A program made the translations under genes and the position numbers. From the NCBI GenBank assembly GCA_963735175.1, contig CAVTJX010000018.1, forward strand, positions 1 to 64,000: a stretch of DNA of 64,000 nt. Direction: 5' to 3'. A model generated the notes under the pieces. It was not told the DNA's origin, made no database searches, and saw only the letters and a program-made list of their open reading frames with translations. Numbering within the stretch: position 1 is the stretch's first letter; every line of letters begins with the position of its first letter. This DNA comes from CAVTJX01 sp963735175. GTDB taxonomy: Bacteria > Electryoneota > RPQS01. Shown piece by piece: positions 10,796 to 20,803 of this stretch.

Positions 10796-12277
10796 ATGCG
10801 CACATCCCCTTGGGGCTGGATCATTCTACTGTCCCTGCTGATGCTGGGCTGCCGCGATCCCAAGGCTACAGGTCCCGAACCGCTTTTCCCCGACAACAGC
10901 ATGCGACTGTTCTTCGCCGGTTGTGACCCTCTGGCCTACGGCCCGGGTTTGCACGATCAAATAACGTTGGTGGAGAACTCGACTGCTTCCTGTAACGACG
11001 CGATCTGGCTCTACGGGAATTTACCGACGTGGCAAAGCAACGCCGTGTTGGCCGAGCCCGGAGTTTACACGGAAGGCTTCCACCTCGTCTTTGAGGAAGA
11101 CAGCCCCATCCGATACGACTCCCACTACGTCCACGTATCGTTTCAGGGGATCGCCGTCAGCATCGACACCGCGTTTTTAGCGCCCCCAGGGGATCCCCGC
11201 CCGGTCTATGAATTGGCGGCTACGGCCACGCTCCTGGACACCGTCACTGCGCCACGACGCCTTCGCCTGACGGTCAGCGGCGGCCAGAAGTTGCTCGCGA
11301 CTTCCAGCATGGGCTCCTGGGTTAGTTCAGACGTTGACCGCTCGCGGCTCTGTCGGCTCAAGTTTCTCCAGCAACCTCGTGACGGCATCGGTCGCCCGGG
11401 CATTGGCACACCCTATACTCTGGCATATGCCGACGGCGCTGTGAGTGATTCGCTCATTCTCGACTTCACCGGCGGCGCGCGCCTCAGCGACGCCCATAAC
11501 TCGCTCATCATGGGTCCCCGCTTCGGTGTAGCCTACGTCGCCGCCGCTGCCGGCGGTTGCCGCGACACTGCCGCCTTCTGGACGCTTCCGTCCGTCGCAG
11601 CCTTTAACGTTGATACTCTTGGTACGTGGCTGAATCCGCCCGGTCGTCCGCTTTCCGACGGCACACACGTCTGGTTTTATGACTATGAGAATTTGCCGGA
11701 AGGATCTGCCACGCCGAGCGCGATGCGCGTGACGGATCTCACCGATGTGCCGTTTATCTGGCATCCCACTTTCGCCAGTGAAAATCAGATCACGGTCCAC
11801 TGGGACCGCAAGAACCGGTTGATCTGGATTGTCGACCGCTCCTCCACCGTCGCGGATACCGCGTGGGGTTACTCACGGCAGTGGCATCTTGACTCCACGA
11901 TCGTTTCCCCATTCATTCCTAACGCCGCGATCTATCGTGGGCAATGGGTTTATGCCGATGAGCATGATCGGTTGCGGCGGGAAATCCGGGCGTGCGCACT
12001 CGACGGTTCGGGAGACCACTTGCTCGGCGTCTATCCGACAGAATTAACCGAGGGTTTCGCTGGCGGCGCGGGGCTTGGTTATCCCGGCGCCGGTTGCTAC
12101 CCTTATTATTCCGTGAACACCTTCGACGAGCAGGGTTTCTGGTCGTCGCAGCAGGGCATCATGAACCGCTCTGGCTATGCCGACGGTCCCGCATCCCTGC
12201 TCACGGCCGATAGTATTATTGTCTATGCCTTATACGGATACAATTACTGGTACTGGGAATTGCGCGTCCTGCATTGA
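10796..12277 (+). CDS. Predicted lipoprotein of unknown function
   Basis: Intact 493-residue protein starting at ATG 10796, 8 bases after accC. It has a short signal peptide with a lipobox (LLMLGC) around residue 17, so it should be lipid-anchored after export. The mature part is rich in Asp, Thr, Tyr and Trp with beta-type alternation (such as WLYGNLPTW, YNYWYWELRV), suggesting beta-propeller or beta-sandwich repeats. Cysteines are few. I recognise no family. It sits between accC and the glycine cleavage genes with no evident functional tie to either. Confidence 0.75.
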   Translation: MRTSPWGWIILLSLLMLGCRDPKATGPEPLFPDNSMRLFFAGCDPLAYGPGLHDQITLVENSTASCNDAIWLYGNLPTWQSNAVLAEPGVYTEGFHLVFEEDSPIRYDSHYVHVSFQGIAVSIDTAFLAPPGDPRPVYELAATATLLDTVTAPRRLRLTVSGGQKLLATSSMGSWVSSDVDRSRLCRLKFLQQPRDGIGRPGIGTPYTLAYADGAVSDSLILDFTGGARLSDAHNSLIMGPRFGVAYVAAAAGGCRDTAAFWTLPSVAAFNVDTLGTWLNPPGRPLSDGTHVWFYDYENLPEGSATPSAMRVTDLTDVPFIWHPTFASENQITVHWDRKNRLIWIVDRSSTVADTAWGYSRQWHLDSTIVSPFIPNAAIYRGQWVYADEHDRLRREIRACALDGSGDHLLGVYPTELTEGFAGGAGLGYPGAGCYPYYSVNTFDEQGFWSSQQGIMNRSGYADGPASLLTADSIIVYALYGYNYWYWELRVLH

Positions 12278-12355
12278 CGCTTCCTGGCTTTCATTCCCGC
12301 AATCTCCATCCGGTGGATGAACACATTCCACCGCAATCAACCTTTCGAGGATTCG

Positions 12356-12739
12356 ATGAACATTCCACAGGATCTCCTCTACACCAAGGACCACGAATGG
12401 GTGCGCCTGGATGGCAATACCGCTGTGGTTGGGGTTACTGATTTTGCGCAGGGCGAACTGGGCGATGTCGTCTTCGTTCAACTTCCCGCCGTGGGCACGA
12501 AGGTCAAACAGGGTGAGTCCCTGGGCACGATCGAAGCCGTGAAGGCCGTGGCGGACATCTACTCGCCGCTCTCCGGCGAAGTGGTTGAAATCAATGCCAT
12601 CCTGACGGACAAACCGGAAACCATGAACCAGGACCCCTACGGTAAGGGCTGGGTTGCCAAAATCCGCACCACGAACCTCGCCGCCGAGCGCTCCGAACTT
12701 TTGAATCCGGCCGCTTACACCGATCTGACCTCGGTCTGA
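12356..12739 (+). CDS. gcvH: Glycine cleavage system H protein
   Basis: Intact 127-residue lipoyl carrier that shuttles the aminomethyl group between glycine decarboxylase and the T protein. It opens with LYTKDHEWV, typical of GcvH, and carries the lipoyl-lysine motif IEAVKAVADIYSP. I use the ATG at 12356, 5' of which lies a GAGG-like ribosome site; an in-frame start 39 bases upstream would add an atypical extension. First of a three-gene cluster with both GcvP subunits. Confidence 0.95.
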   Translation: MNIPQDLLYTKDHEWVRLDGNTAVVGVTDFAQGELGDVVFVQLPAVGTKVKQGESLGTIEAVKAVADIYSPLSGEVVEINAILTDKPETMNQDPYGKGWVAKIRTTNLAAERSELLNPAAYTDLTSV

Positions 12740-12774
12740 CCTGCCCCACGTTTCCGTTTAACCTATCCGACTCC

Positions 12775-14127
12775 ATGCAGTACATTCCTCACACTCCCGA
12801 TGACCGCGAGCAGATGCTCCGCGCCATCGGGGTCTCCTCGCTTGAAGATCTGTTGCAGCCGATTCCCGACGCCTTGCGTCTCAAGCGCCCGCTCAATCTT
12901 CCGGGCGGCATGTCCGAACAGGAAGTGACGGCACAGATGACCAATCTGGCGCGTAAAAATCTTGACGCCGCCGATCTGGTCAGCTTCCTCGGCGCAGGCA
13001 GCTACGATCACTTCGTTCCCGCCGCTGTCAACGCCCTCTCCAGCCGCAGCGAATTTCTTACCGCATACACGCCCTATCAGCCCGAAGTTTCGCAGGGCAC
13101 GCTGCAAGTAATCTACGAATTCCAGTCCATGATCTGTGAACTCTTCGTCATGGACGCCGCCAATGCCAGTATGTACGACGGCGGCACAGCGCTTGCTGAA
13201 GCGATTATGCTGGCCGCTGCGCACACCGGCCGCAAACGCGTGCTCTGGCCCGTCAGCGTGCACCCGCATTACCGCAAGGTCACGCAGACGCTGTCGCATT
13301 CCCTCGGCGTTCAGTTTGCCGAACTGACTCTGTGCGGCGGCAGACTCAATCTTAAAGATCTGACCTCCGCGCTGACCTCCGATGTAGCCGCGGTGGTTTT
13401 CCAGTATCCGAATTTCTTCGGCGGCATCGAGCATCTCGCGCCGCTGATCGCCCGTGTGCACGAGGCTGGCGCCCTCGCTATTATCGTCGCTGATCCGCTC
13501 GCCATGGGTGTGCTCGAGGCTCCCGGCAATTGGGGCGCGGATATTGTCGTCGGCGAAGGCCAGGCGCTGGGCAATCCCCAATCGTATGGCGGCCCCTACC
13601 TTGGCCTCTTCACCGCTACCGATAAGCTGCTGCGCCGTATGCCGGGCCGGATTGTCGGCGTCACAAAAGATGTCGACGGCAATCGCGGCTATGTGCTCAC
13701 GCTGCAAACGCGCGAGCAACACATTCGCCGCGAAAAGGCCACCTCCAATATCTGCTCCAACCAGGGGCTCATCGCCACCCGCGCCACGATCTTTATGTCG
13801 CTGCTCGGACCCCGCGGCCTTAAGGGAGTCGGCGAAGCCTGCATGGGCGCTTGCCAGTATCTGCGGCAAGCCCTCAAAGGTGTCGACGGCATTGAACTCG
13901 TCCATGACGGCCCGCACTTCAAGGAATTTGTCTTCCGTCTCAAGGGCGATATCGGCAAGTATCTCGAGTTCATGGCCAATCGCAAGATTCTCGCGGGCAT
14001 TCCGCTCAAACGCTTCCAGATTGGTCTCGACGACTGCCTGCTCGTTGCCGTGACCGAAACGCGTACACAGACGGAACTCGATGGTTATGTCGCCGCGACG
14101 CGTACCTTTCTTAAGGGAGCCCACTGA
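12775..14127 (+). CDS. gcvPA: Glycine dehydrogenase (decarboxylating) subunit 1
   Basis: Intact 450-residue N-terminal half of the P protein, found as a separate subunit in many bacteria. It starts with YIPHTPDDREQML and has FLGAGSYDHFVPA and YQPEVSQGTLQ, standard for GcvPA. It lacks the PLP lysine, which is on subunit 2. The stop overlaps the ATG of gcvPB, so the two are made together. Reaction: PLP-dependent decarboxylation of glycine onto lipoyl-GcvH. Confidence 0.96.
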   Translation: MQYIPHTPDDREQMLRAIGVSSLEDLLQPIPDALRLKRPLNLPGGMSEQEVTAQMTNLARKNLDAADLVSFLGAGSYDHFVPAAVNALSSRSEFLTAYTPYQPEVSQGTLQVIYEFQSMICELFVMDAANASMYDGGTALAEAIMLAAAHTGRKRVLWPVSVHPHYRKVTQTLSHSLGVQFAELTLCGGRLNLKDLTSALTSDVAAVVFQYPNFFGGIEHLAPLIARVHEAGALAIIVADPLAMGVLEAPGNWGADIVVGEGQALGNPQSYGGPYLGLFTATDKLLRRMPGRIVGVTKDVDGNRGYVLTLQTREQHIRREKATSNICSNQGLIATRATIFMSLLGPRGLKGVGEACMGACQYLRQALKGVDGIELVHDGPHFKEFVFRLKGDIGKYLEFMANRKILAGIPLKRFQIGLDDCLLVAVTETRTQTELDGYVAATRTFLKGAH

Positions 14128-15611
14128 TGAGTGAAACGCATACTACGCGCACTCTGCAAAGCGTCACACCGCTCATTTTTGAAATCAGCCGCCCGGGCCG
14201 CGAAGGCTATCGTGTGCCGGCGCTGCCTGAAGCCCTGAAACCCGCGCCGCTGCCCGCCGAATTGGCGCGCAAATTGCCGCCGCGCCTCCCCGAGACCGCC
14301 GAAAACACCGTGATGCGCCACTACACCAACCTCTCCGTGCGCAATCACCACATCGAGCGCGATTTTTATCCCCTCGGCTCGTGCACGATGAAGTTCAACC
14401 CGCGCGTCAACGAACAGGTCGCGGCCATGCCCGGATTCGCCGCGATTCACCCGCTGCAGCCTGCCGTCACCTGTCAGGGCGCGCTGCAGGTGGAGTGGGA
14501 TCTCGCGCAAGCACTCGCCGAAATCAGCGGCATGGATGCCGTCACGCTTCAGCCGTCCGCTGGCGCGCAGGGTGAACTCACGGCGCTGCTCATGTTCCGC
14601 GCTTATCACATCAAGCACCACGGCCAGCCGCGTCACAAGGTCATCATTCCCGACAGCGCCCACGGCACCAATCCCGCCTCCATCGTCATCGCAGGCTATG
14701 AAGTCGTGCAGCTCCCCAGCGGTTCGGACGGCCTGGTGGATGTTGAAGGGTTGAAGAAGGTGCTCGACACCGATGTCGCTGCGCTGATGATCACCAATCC
14801 CAACACGGTTGGCCTGTTCGAATCGAACATCGCTGAAATCACAAAGCTCGTCCACGCGGTCGGCGGCCTCGTCTACATGGACGGCGCCAACCTGAACGCG
14901 CTTATGGGCATCTCCCGTCCCGGTGATATGGGCTTTGACGCCTGCCACATCAATCTGCACAAGACCTTCTCCACGCCGCATGGCGGTGGCGGTCCCGGTG
15001 CCGGCCCCGTAGCGGTCAAAGCGCATCTCGAACCTTTCCTGCCTTCGCCCGTCATTTTCAAGAAGGGCGAGACCTTCGGCTGGGACTGGGAACGTCCCGA
15101 TTCCATCGGTCATGTGCACGCCTTCTTTGGCAACTTCGGCGTGCATGTCCGCGCCCTCACCTACATCCTCACTATGGGCGCCGACGGTCTCCGCGAAGTC
15201 AGCGAGGTCGCCATTCTCAACGCCAACTACGTGCGCGCCAAACTGCAGGACCTCTACGAACTGCCGTACACGCGCACCTGCATGCACGAAGTTGTGTTCT
15301 CCGGTGACCGTCAGAAAGCAAAGGGGGCCAAGACCCTCGATATCGCCAAGCGGCTGCTGGACTATGGCTTCCATCCGCCGACGGTTTACTTCCCACTCAT
15401 CGTGCACGAAGCGCTGATGATCGAGCCGACGGAAACCGAAAGCCGCGAAACGCTGGATACGTTCATCAGCGCCATGCGGCAGATCGATGCCGAGATCGCC
15501 GATAACGCCGCACTTTTGAAAGACGCGCCGCGCACCACGCCGGTACGCCGCCTCGATGAAGCCCTCGCGGCCCGCAACCTCGACATCCGCTTTTTCAAGC
15601 CGCGTGCCTGA
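14127..15611 (+). CDS. gcvPB: Glycine dehydrogenase (decarboxylating) subunit 2
   Basis: Intact 494-residue PLP-binding subunit. Key motifs are LGSCTMKFNP, the histidine-rich VMRHYTNLS region and CHINLHKTFSTPHGGGGPG, whose lysine forms the PLP Schiff base. It overlaps the gcvPA stop by three bases. The aminomethyltransferase gcvT and lipoamide dehydrogenase are not in the window, so the cluster is partial. Confidence 0.96.
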   Translation: MSETHTTRTLQSVTPLIFEISRPGREGYRVPALPEALKPAPLPAELARKLPPRLPETAENTVMRHYTNLSVRNHHIERDFYPLGSCTMKFNPRVNEQVAAMPGFAAIHPLQPAVTCQGALQVEWDLAQALAEISGMDAVTLQPSAGAQGELTALLMFRAYHIKHHGQPRHKVIIPDSAHGTNPASIVIAGYEVVQLPSGSDGLVDVEGLKKVLDTDVAALMITNPNTVGLFESNIAEITKLVHAVGGLVYMDGANLNALMGISRPGDMGFDACHINLHKTFSTPHGGGGPGAGPVAVKAHLEPFLPSPVIFKKGETFGWDWERPDSIGHVHAFFGNFGVHVRALTYILTMGADGLREVSEVAILNANYVRAKLQDLYELPYTRTCMHEVVFSGDRQKAKGAKTLDIAKRLLDYGFHPPTVYFPLIVHEALMIEPTETESRETLDTFISAMRQIDAEIADNAALLKDAPRTTPVRRLDEALAARNLDIRFFKPRA

Positions 15612-15617
15612 GGCGGA

Positions 15618-18450
15618 TTGTGGCTGATCCCAAACTTGGATCGCCTGCTCTTGAAATCGGAGAAGTCCTCGTGGCTGACCCCACTGGGGCTCTCCGATTT
15701 TGTGGCCATTCACGTAGAAACCACCGGCCTCGACCCTGCCGTCGACGAAATCATCGAACTTGGCGCTGTCCGCTTCGTCGACGGCCGGCCGGAAGCGGAG
15801 TTCCGCTCCTTTATTCACGCCACGCACACACTCGATCCCTTCGTTGCCGATCTCACCGGAATTACCGATGCCGACCTTCAAGCCGCGCCCCAATTTTGCG
15901 ATGTAGCGGCGGAGTTTCTCGAATTCCTTGGCGCATCGCCGCTCGTCAGTCAGAACCTCGATTTCGACATGGCGTTTCTACGTGCGGCGGGTGAACCGCT
16001 TCTGCCGGACACACTCGAGAATCCCTGGCATTTTCGCGGAACTTATGCCATCGACACGGCGCTGATCGCCCGCACCTTCTGGCCTGAAAACACCAGCTTC
16101 ACCCTCGCGGCGCTCGCCGACGCTTTTGGCATTTCGCTGACGGGCCTTCATCGCGCCATCAGCGATGCCCGCGCCACTGGTGAACTGCTCGTCACATTCG
16201 TCAGGCAGCTACCCACGCGAGTCTGGCATGAGTTGACGAACGATCTGCATCGCCTGATCGATCCCACATCGCACCGCAGCCGACCGTTCTTTGCACTCTT
16301 ACGCCGCCTGGCCGCGGACATCAAGAAGCCGGATGCGCCGTCTGCTCCGGATGTCGAAACGCCCGTGTCCGTCGCAGCTGCCGATAGATCCATCGAAGCG
16401 CTCTTCGGCGGAACACGGACTCTTCGAACAACGGCTACCATTTTTTAAGACACGCCCAATGCAGCTTGCCTTCGCCCGCGCGGCGGAGGAAGCGTTTGCG
16501 AATAATCAGATCCTGCTTGCCGAAGCGCCCACCGGCGTCGGTAAATCGCTCGCCTACCTCACTGCGGCGCTGCGCTGGATTCAGGCCGATCCCGAAGCGA
16601 TGCGCCAGGTCGTCGTCTCTTCGCACACCAAGGTTTTGCAGGATCAGCTCTGCCGCAAGGACATCGCAGAATTGCGTCAGGCCGTCGGTGGCGATTTCCG
16701 CGCCGCAGTACTCAAGGGCCGAGCCAATTATCTTTGCAAACGTCGGCTGCGGCTCTTGCTGCGCGAAGCCGGCGACCGCCTCTCGGAAACTGACCGTCTG
16801 CACCTGCTGCCCCTCATGCGTTGGTCAGAACTCACGGCCACCGGCGACCTGGCGGAAATCCCCGCCTTTGACGCGCGCCGTCTGCCGTTTCTCTGGTCGC
16901 AAATCGCTTCCGACTCGCAAGCCTGCGCCGGTGGCGGTTGTACGGCCGCCAAGGGCGACTTCTACCGCCTCGCGCAGGAGCGCGCCGCCCGCGCGCACAT
17001 CATCTTCGTCAACCACGCGCTGCTGCTGGCTGACCTCGCGCGCTTCGCCGCCGGTCCCGCGCGCAAACTGATACTCGACGAAGCGCATCAGATCGAGCGC
17101 GCTATGGTCGGCGCCATGACCGTTGAAATTTCCGCGCCACTCCTGCGTACGATTCTGAGCCGACTCGTTGATGAGCGCGGCACGCGTGGCCTGCTCCCCA
17201 CCGTCGTGAAGCGTATTTCGCGCGGCTCACCCGGAGCAGAACTCGGGCGCGGCCGAGATCTGATCTCGCAAGTGCGCAGCCTGCACGCGAGTGTCCGTCA
17301 GTATTTTTCCGCACTCGCCGATAATCTGCAAAGCATGCTCGATTCCGAGGAGCGTTCGAGTAAGCTGCGTTTTCGTCCCGGCCAGCGCCTCTACGCGCAA
17401 ATCGGTGGTACGCTCGGCCCGCTGCTCCTGCAATGGAATGAACTGGCGTCGGCCCTGCGCCGCTTCCAGCACGACTTAACCGACTTGCGCGGCGACGCCA
17501 AACTCTCCGCTGACCTGCTTGTCGAATTGAGGAGTGCCGTTGATGCCCTCGAACAGTCCGGCGAGCAGTTTTACCGGCTTCTGCGCGAGACGGAGGCCAA
17601 CACCGTTACGTGGATCGAATTCGGACGCACGGCGCGCACCGGCTGGTGTGCGCTCTACGCCGCGCCGATCTCGGTCGGCGCGATCATGGACAAGGCTTTC
17701 TGGCCGGTCATCGAGAGCGCGATCCTGACCTCAGCCACGCTGACCGTCGGCAGCCGCTTCGAGGTCCTACGCAATACCCTCGGCCTTGAATCGCAGCCGG
17801 AGGATCGCCTCCGCGAACTTGTACTCGACAGCCCGTTCTGCTTGGACCGCCAGATGCGCTCCTTCGTGCCCGTCTTCCTGCCCGAACCCCGTCAGGGAGG
17901 AGCGGCCTACGCGGAGATCCTGACGGCCATGATCACCCGCGTGATCGAGCGCTTTTCGCGAGGCACGTTGGTTCTATGCACATCGAATGAACTCGTAGAT
18001 CGTCTGACGACCGCCCTCGGTCCCGTTGCCCGCCGCGCCGGACGCCGTCTGCTCAGCCAGGGCACCAGTGCGTCGCTCGGCGAATTGGTGGCCGAGTTCC
18101 GCCGTCATGGCAACGCGATTCTGGTCGGCGCGGCCAGTTTCTGGGAAGGCATCGACGTTGTCGGCGACGCGCTGCAAATTCTCGTCGTCACACGCATCCC
18201 CTTCGATGTCCCCACCGAACCTTGGGTTGCGGCGCGCACCGAAGCCATGCAGGATACGGGCCGTGATCCGTTTCTCGAATACAGCCTGCCCGTCGCCGCC
18301 TTGCGGCTAAAGCAGGGCGTTGGACGGCTCATCCGCCACCACAACGATCGCGGTGTCGCCATTCTCGCCGATCCGCGGCTTTTCAAAACCCGCTATGGCC
18401 GCCTGATTCGCGAGAGTCTGCCTTCCGAGGCGAGACCCGTTTACAGCTGA
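15618..18450 (+). CDS. dinG: DnaQ-like exonuclease fused to a DinG/XPD-family helicase
   Basis: Two-domain repair protein. Residues ~25-200 are a 3'-5' exonuclease of the DNA polymerase III epsilon type (FVAIHVETTGLDP with catalytic Asp replaced by His-Val-Glu context, then NLDFDMAF and HRAISDAR). A frameshift near 16413 leads into a superfamily-2 helicase with Walker A APTGVGKSL, DEAH box ILDEAHQIE and C-terminal motifs VGAASFWEGID and QGVGRLIRHH. The iron-sulfur region has NYLC and a C-x4-C pair, but Asp stands five residues later where DinG proteins have the fourth Cys. The start (TTG 15618) is uncertain. The C-terminus may also be shifted: another frame near 18437 encodes ETERFFGNH before 18500, resembling usual DinG ends. 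Confidence 0.85.
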
Positions 18451-18499
18451 AGACGAACTGTTCCGCGAAACGGAACGATTTTTCGGGAACCACCGTTTC

Positions 18500-18909
18500 A
18501 TGATAAAAGGCCTGGATCATATCGGGATCGCTGTGACCGATCTCGACACCGCTATTCCACTATGGCTGAACCTCACCGGTGGCGCCCTCACGCATCGTGA
18601 AATCGTTGCCAGTCAGAGTGTCGAGGTTGCCGTCATCACCGTCGGCGCGTTACACATCGAGTTGTTGCAGCCTACGTCGAATTCGTCACCCATCGCGAAA
18701 TTCATCGCCAAACGCGGCGCGGGTCATTCATCACATCGCCCTTGAGGCCGCGCCCGCCCAGGCTGAAGCTCGACCGTTTGAAAGCCGACGGCTTTCAATT
18801 GATTGACGAACATCCGCGCCCCGGCGCCGAGCGCACAAAAGTCGGTTTCCTGCACCCGCGCTCCACGGGCGGCGTCCTTCTGGAATTGGTAGAGCATCCC
18901 GATCGTTGA
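18500..18909 (+). CDS. mce: Methylmalonyl-CoA epimerase (VOC family)
   Basis: About 136 residues over three frames. It starts with LDHIGIAV, whose His is a metal ligand, and continues with HIELLQP, HHIALE and the C-terminal LLELVEHPD, the four metal-binding positions of the family. Frameshifts lie near 18725 and 18766, each acting as one extra base. The enzyme interconverts (R)- and (S)-methylmalonyl-CoA in propionate metabolism; the mutase is not in the window. A generic glyoxalase-like protein cannot be excluded, but RGAG-IHHIALE and PRPGA fit the epimerase best. Confidence 0.85.
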
Positions 18910-18923
18910 ATGGCGGAATCCCG

Positions 18924-20803
18924 ATGCCCGATCTTGAGAGTAAACTGCAGGCATTGCCGAAATCGCCCGGCGTCTACCTGTTCAAGGACGCCGAAGGCAA
19001 GGTAATCTACATCGGCAAAGCCCGCGTGCTCCGTAACCGCGTCCGCCAGTATTTTCAGCAGGGCCACGACGGCCGGTACCAGTACACGCATCTTGTCAGC
19101 CGCATTGCTGATCTCGAGGTCATCACCACTGACACCGAACTCGAAGCGCTGATCCTCGAGAACACCCTCGTTCGCGATCAGAAACCGCGTTACAATATCG
19201 ATCTGCGCGACGACAAGTCGTTTCCCTATTTGCGCATCACCGCCGAGCCTTTTCCCCGCGTCTTCCTCACGCGTCACCCCGTGCTCGACGGTTCGAAATA
19301 TTTCGGTCCTTTCAGTGATGTGCAGCATCTTAAGGGCTTGATCCGCGTGCTGCGCAGCATGCTCAAGATCCGCACCTGCAACCTGCCGCTCACCGAAGGG
19401 GGTATCGCGCAGGGCAAGTTCAAAGCCTGCCTCGAACTGCACATCGGCCGTTGCAACGCCCCTTGCATCGCCAACGAATCGCGCGTGGAATACTTGCAGC
19501 GTATTCGGGATTTTGTAGATGTCGCCGGTGGCAAAGGCGCGCCCGTGGTCGAACGTCTCGAAGCGGAAATGCGACGCCTCGCCGAAGAATTGAAATTCGA
19601 GCAGGCCGCGCAACTCCGCGACTGGCTCTCGGCGCTGGAAAACCTGACGCAGAAGCAGAAGGTCATCACTCCCGAACCGATCAATCGCGACATCATCGGC
19701 TTGATCGTCGAGGACGACCGCGGCATCTTCGTCGTCATGCAGGTTCGCGCCGGGCGCATGATCGGCCGCCTGCATTACCGCTTGAAGAAGCTCCGCGAGG
19801 AACCGCTCGATCTGGTCTTGGAAAGCGCCCTCGAGCGCTACTATTCCGACCCGGTCTCGATGCCCGAGGAAATCCTGCTCCCGCTGCCGCTCCCCGAAAC
19901 CGATCTCGCTCGCCGCGTGGTTGCGTGACCGCGCCGGCCACCGCGTCGAGATTGTCGTTCCCGCGCGGGGCGAAAAAGTGCGTCTGGCAGAACTTGCTCA
20001 GCGCAACGCCGAACAATTGCTGGCCGAGTGGAAACTCGCCCGCGAGTCCCGCGAACGCGTCCCGGCCGCGCTCACCGCCTTGCAGAGAGCTGCTGCGCTT
20101 GCCCCGCCCGCCCGAAATCATCGTGGCCTTTGACATTTCCACATTGCAGGGTACCGACAAAGTCGCGTCAATGGTCGTCTTCCGCAATGGCCATGCGACA
20201 CGTTCGGAATACAAACGCTTCAAGATTCGCGGCGTCGAAGGCCAGGACGATTTCGCCTCAATGAAGGAGGTCGTCGGCCGCCGCTTCACCCGCATCAAGG
20301 ACGAGCAGCTCGAACCGCCCGACCTCGTGCTGGTCGATGGCGGCAAAGGCCAGCTCGCCGCCGCTGGTGAAGCGCTCGTCGCGCTGCGTTTGGAAGACCA
20401 GCCGCGTATCGGTCTCGCCAAGCGGCTCGAAGAGATCTTCGTTCCCGGCGATTCCGAACCGCTCTACCTGGCCAAGACGTCCTCGGCGCTCAAACTGCTC
20501 CAGCAAGTGCGCGACGAAGCACACCACTTCGCGATCTCCTATCATCGTCAACTGCGTACCCGTCGCTCGTTGCATTCGACGCTCGACGATATCAACGGCG
20601 TCGGTCCCGCGCGCCGCAAGGCGCTTCTCAATCATTTTGGCACGCTTAAGGCCCTGCGCGAAGCCTCGCTCGAACAGATCGAGACCGTTCCCGGCGTCTC
20701 CCGCGCTATCGCCGAAAGCGTCCATGCGTTTCTGCACCCCGACGAATCCCCGAACCCACCAACCCCGTCCAATGGCCCACTCCTACCCGAAAGTAACTCC
20801 TGA
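18924..20803 (+). CDS. uvrC: Excinuclease ABC subunit C
   Basis: Dual-incision nuclease of nucleotide excision repair. It starts with SPGVYLFKD and the GIY-YIG core VIYIGKAR, has the internal UvrB-binding helix (AEELKFEQAAQLRD) at residues ~205-220, then the RNase-H-like domain FDISTLQGTD with LVDGGKGQL, and ends with helix-hairpin-helix repeats (INGVGPARRKALL). Two frameshifts (near 19915 and 20090), each one extra base, break the central part. The ATG at 18924 gives the usual N-terminus. The 3' end overlaps purL by 32 bases. Confidence 0.94.

Noticed and set aside
12278..12355. Glycine riboswitch before gcvH
   Set aside because: The gap is only 78 bases, too short for the known aptamer plus expression platform, and no characteristic stems are seen.
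14085..15893. Long open frame on the minus strand opposite gcvPB (about 600 codons)
   Set aside because: It mirrors the codon pattern of a clearly conserved + strand gene in GC-rich DNA; its product has no recognisable motif.
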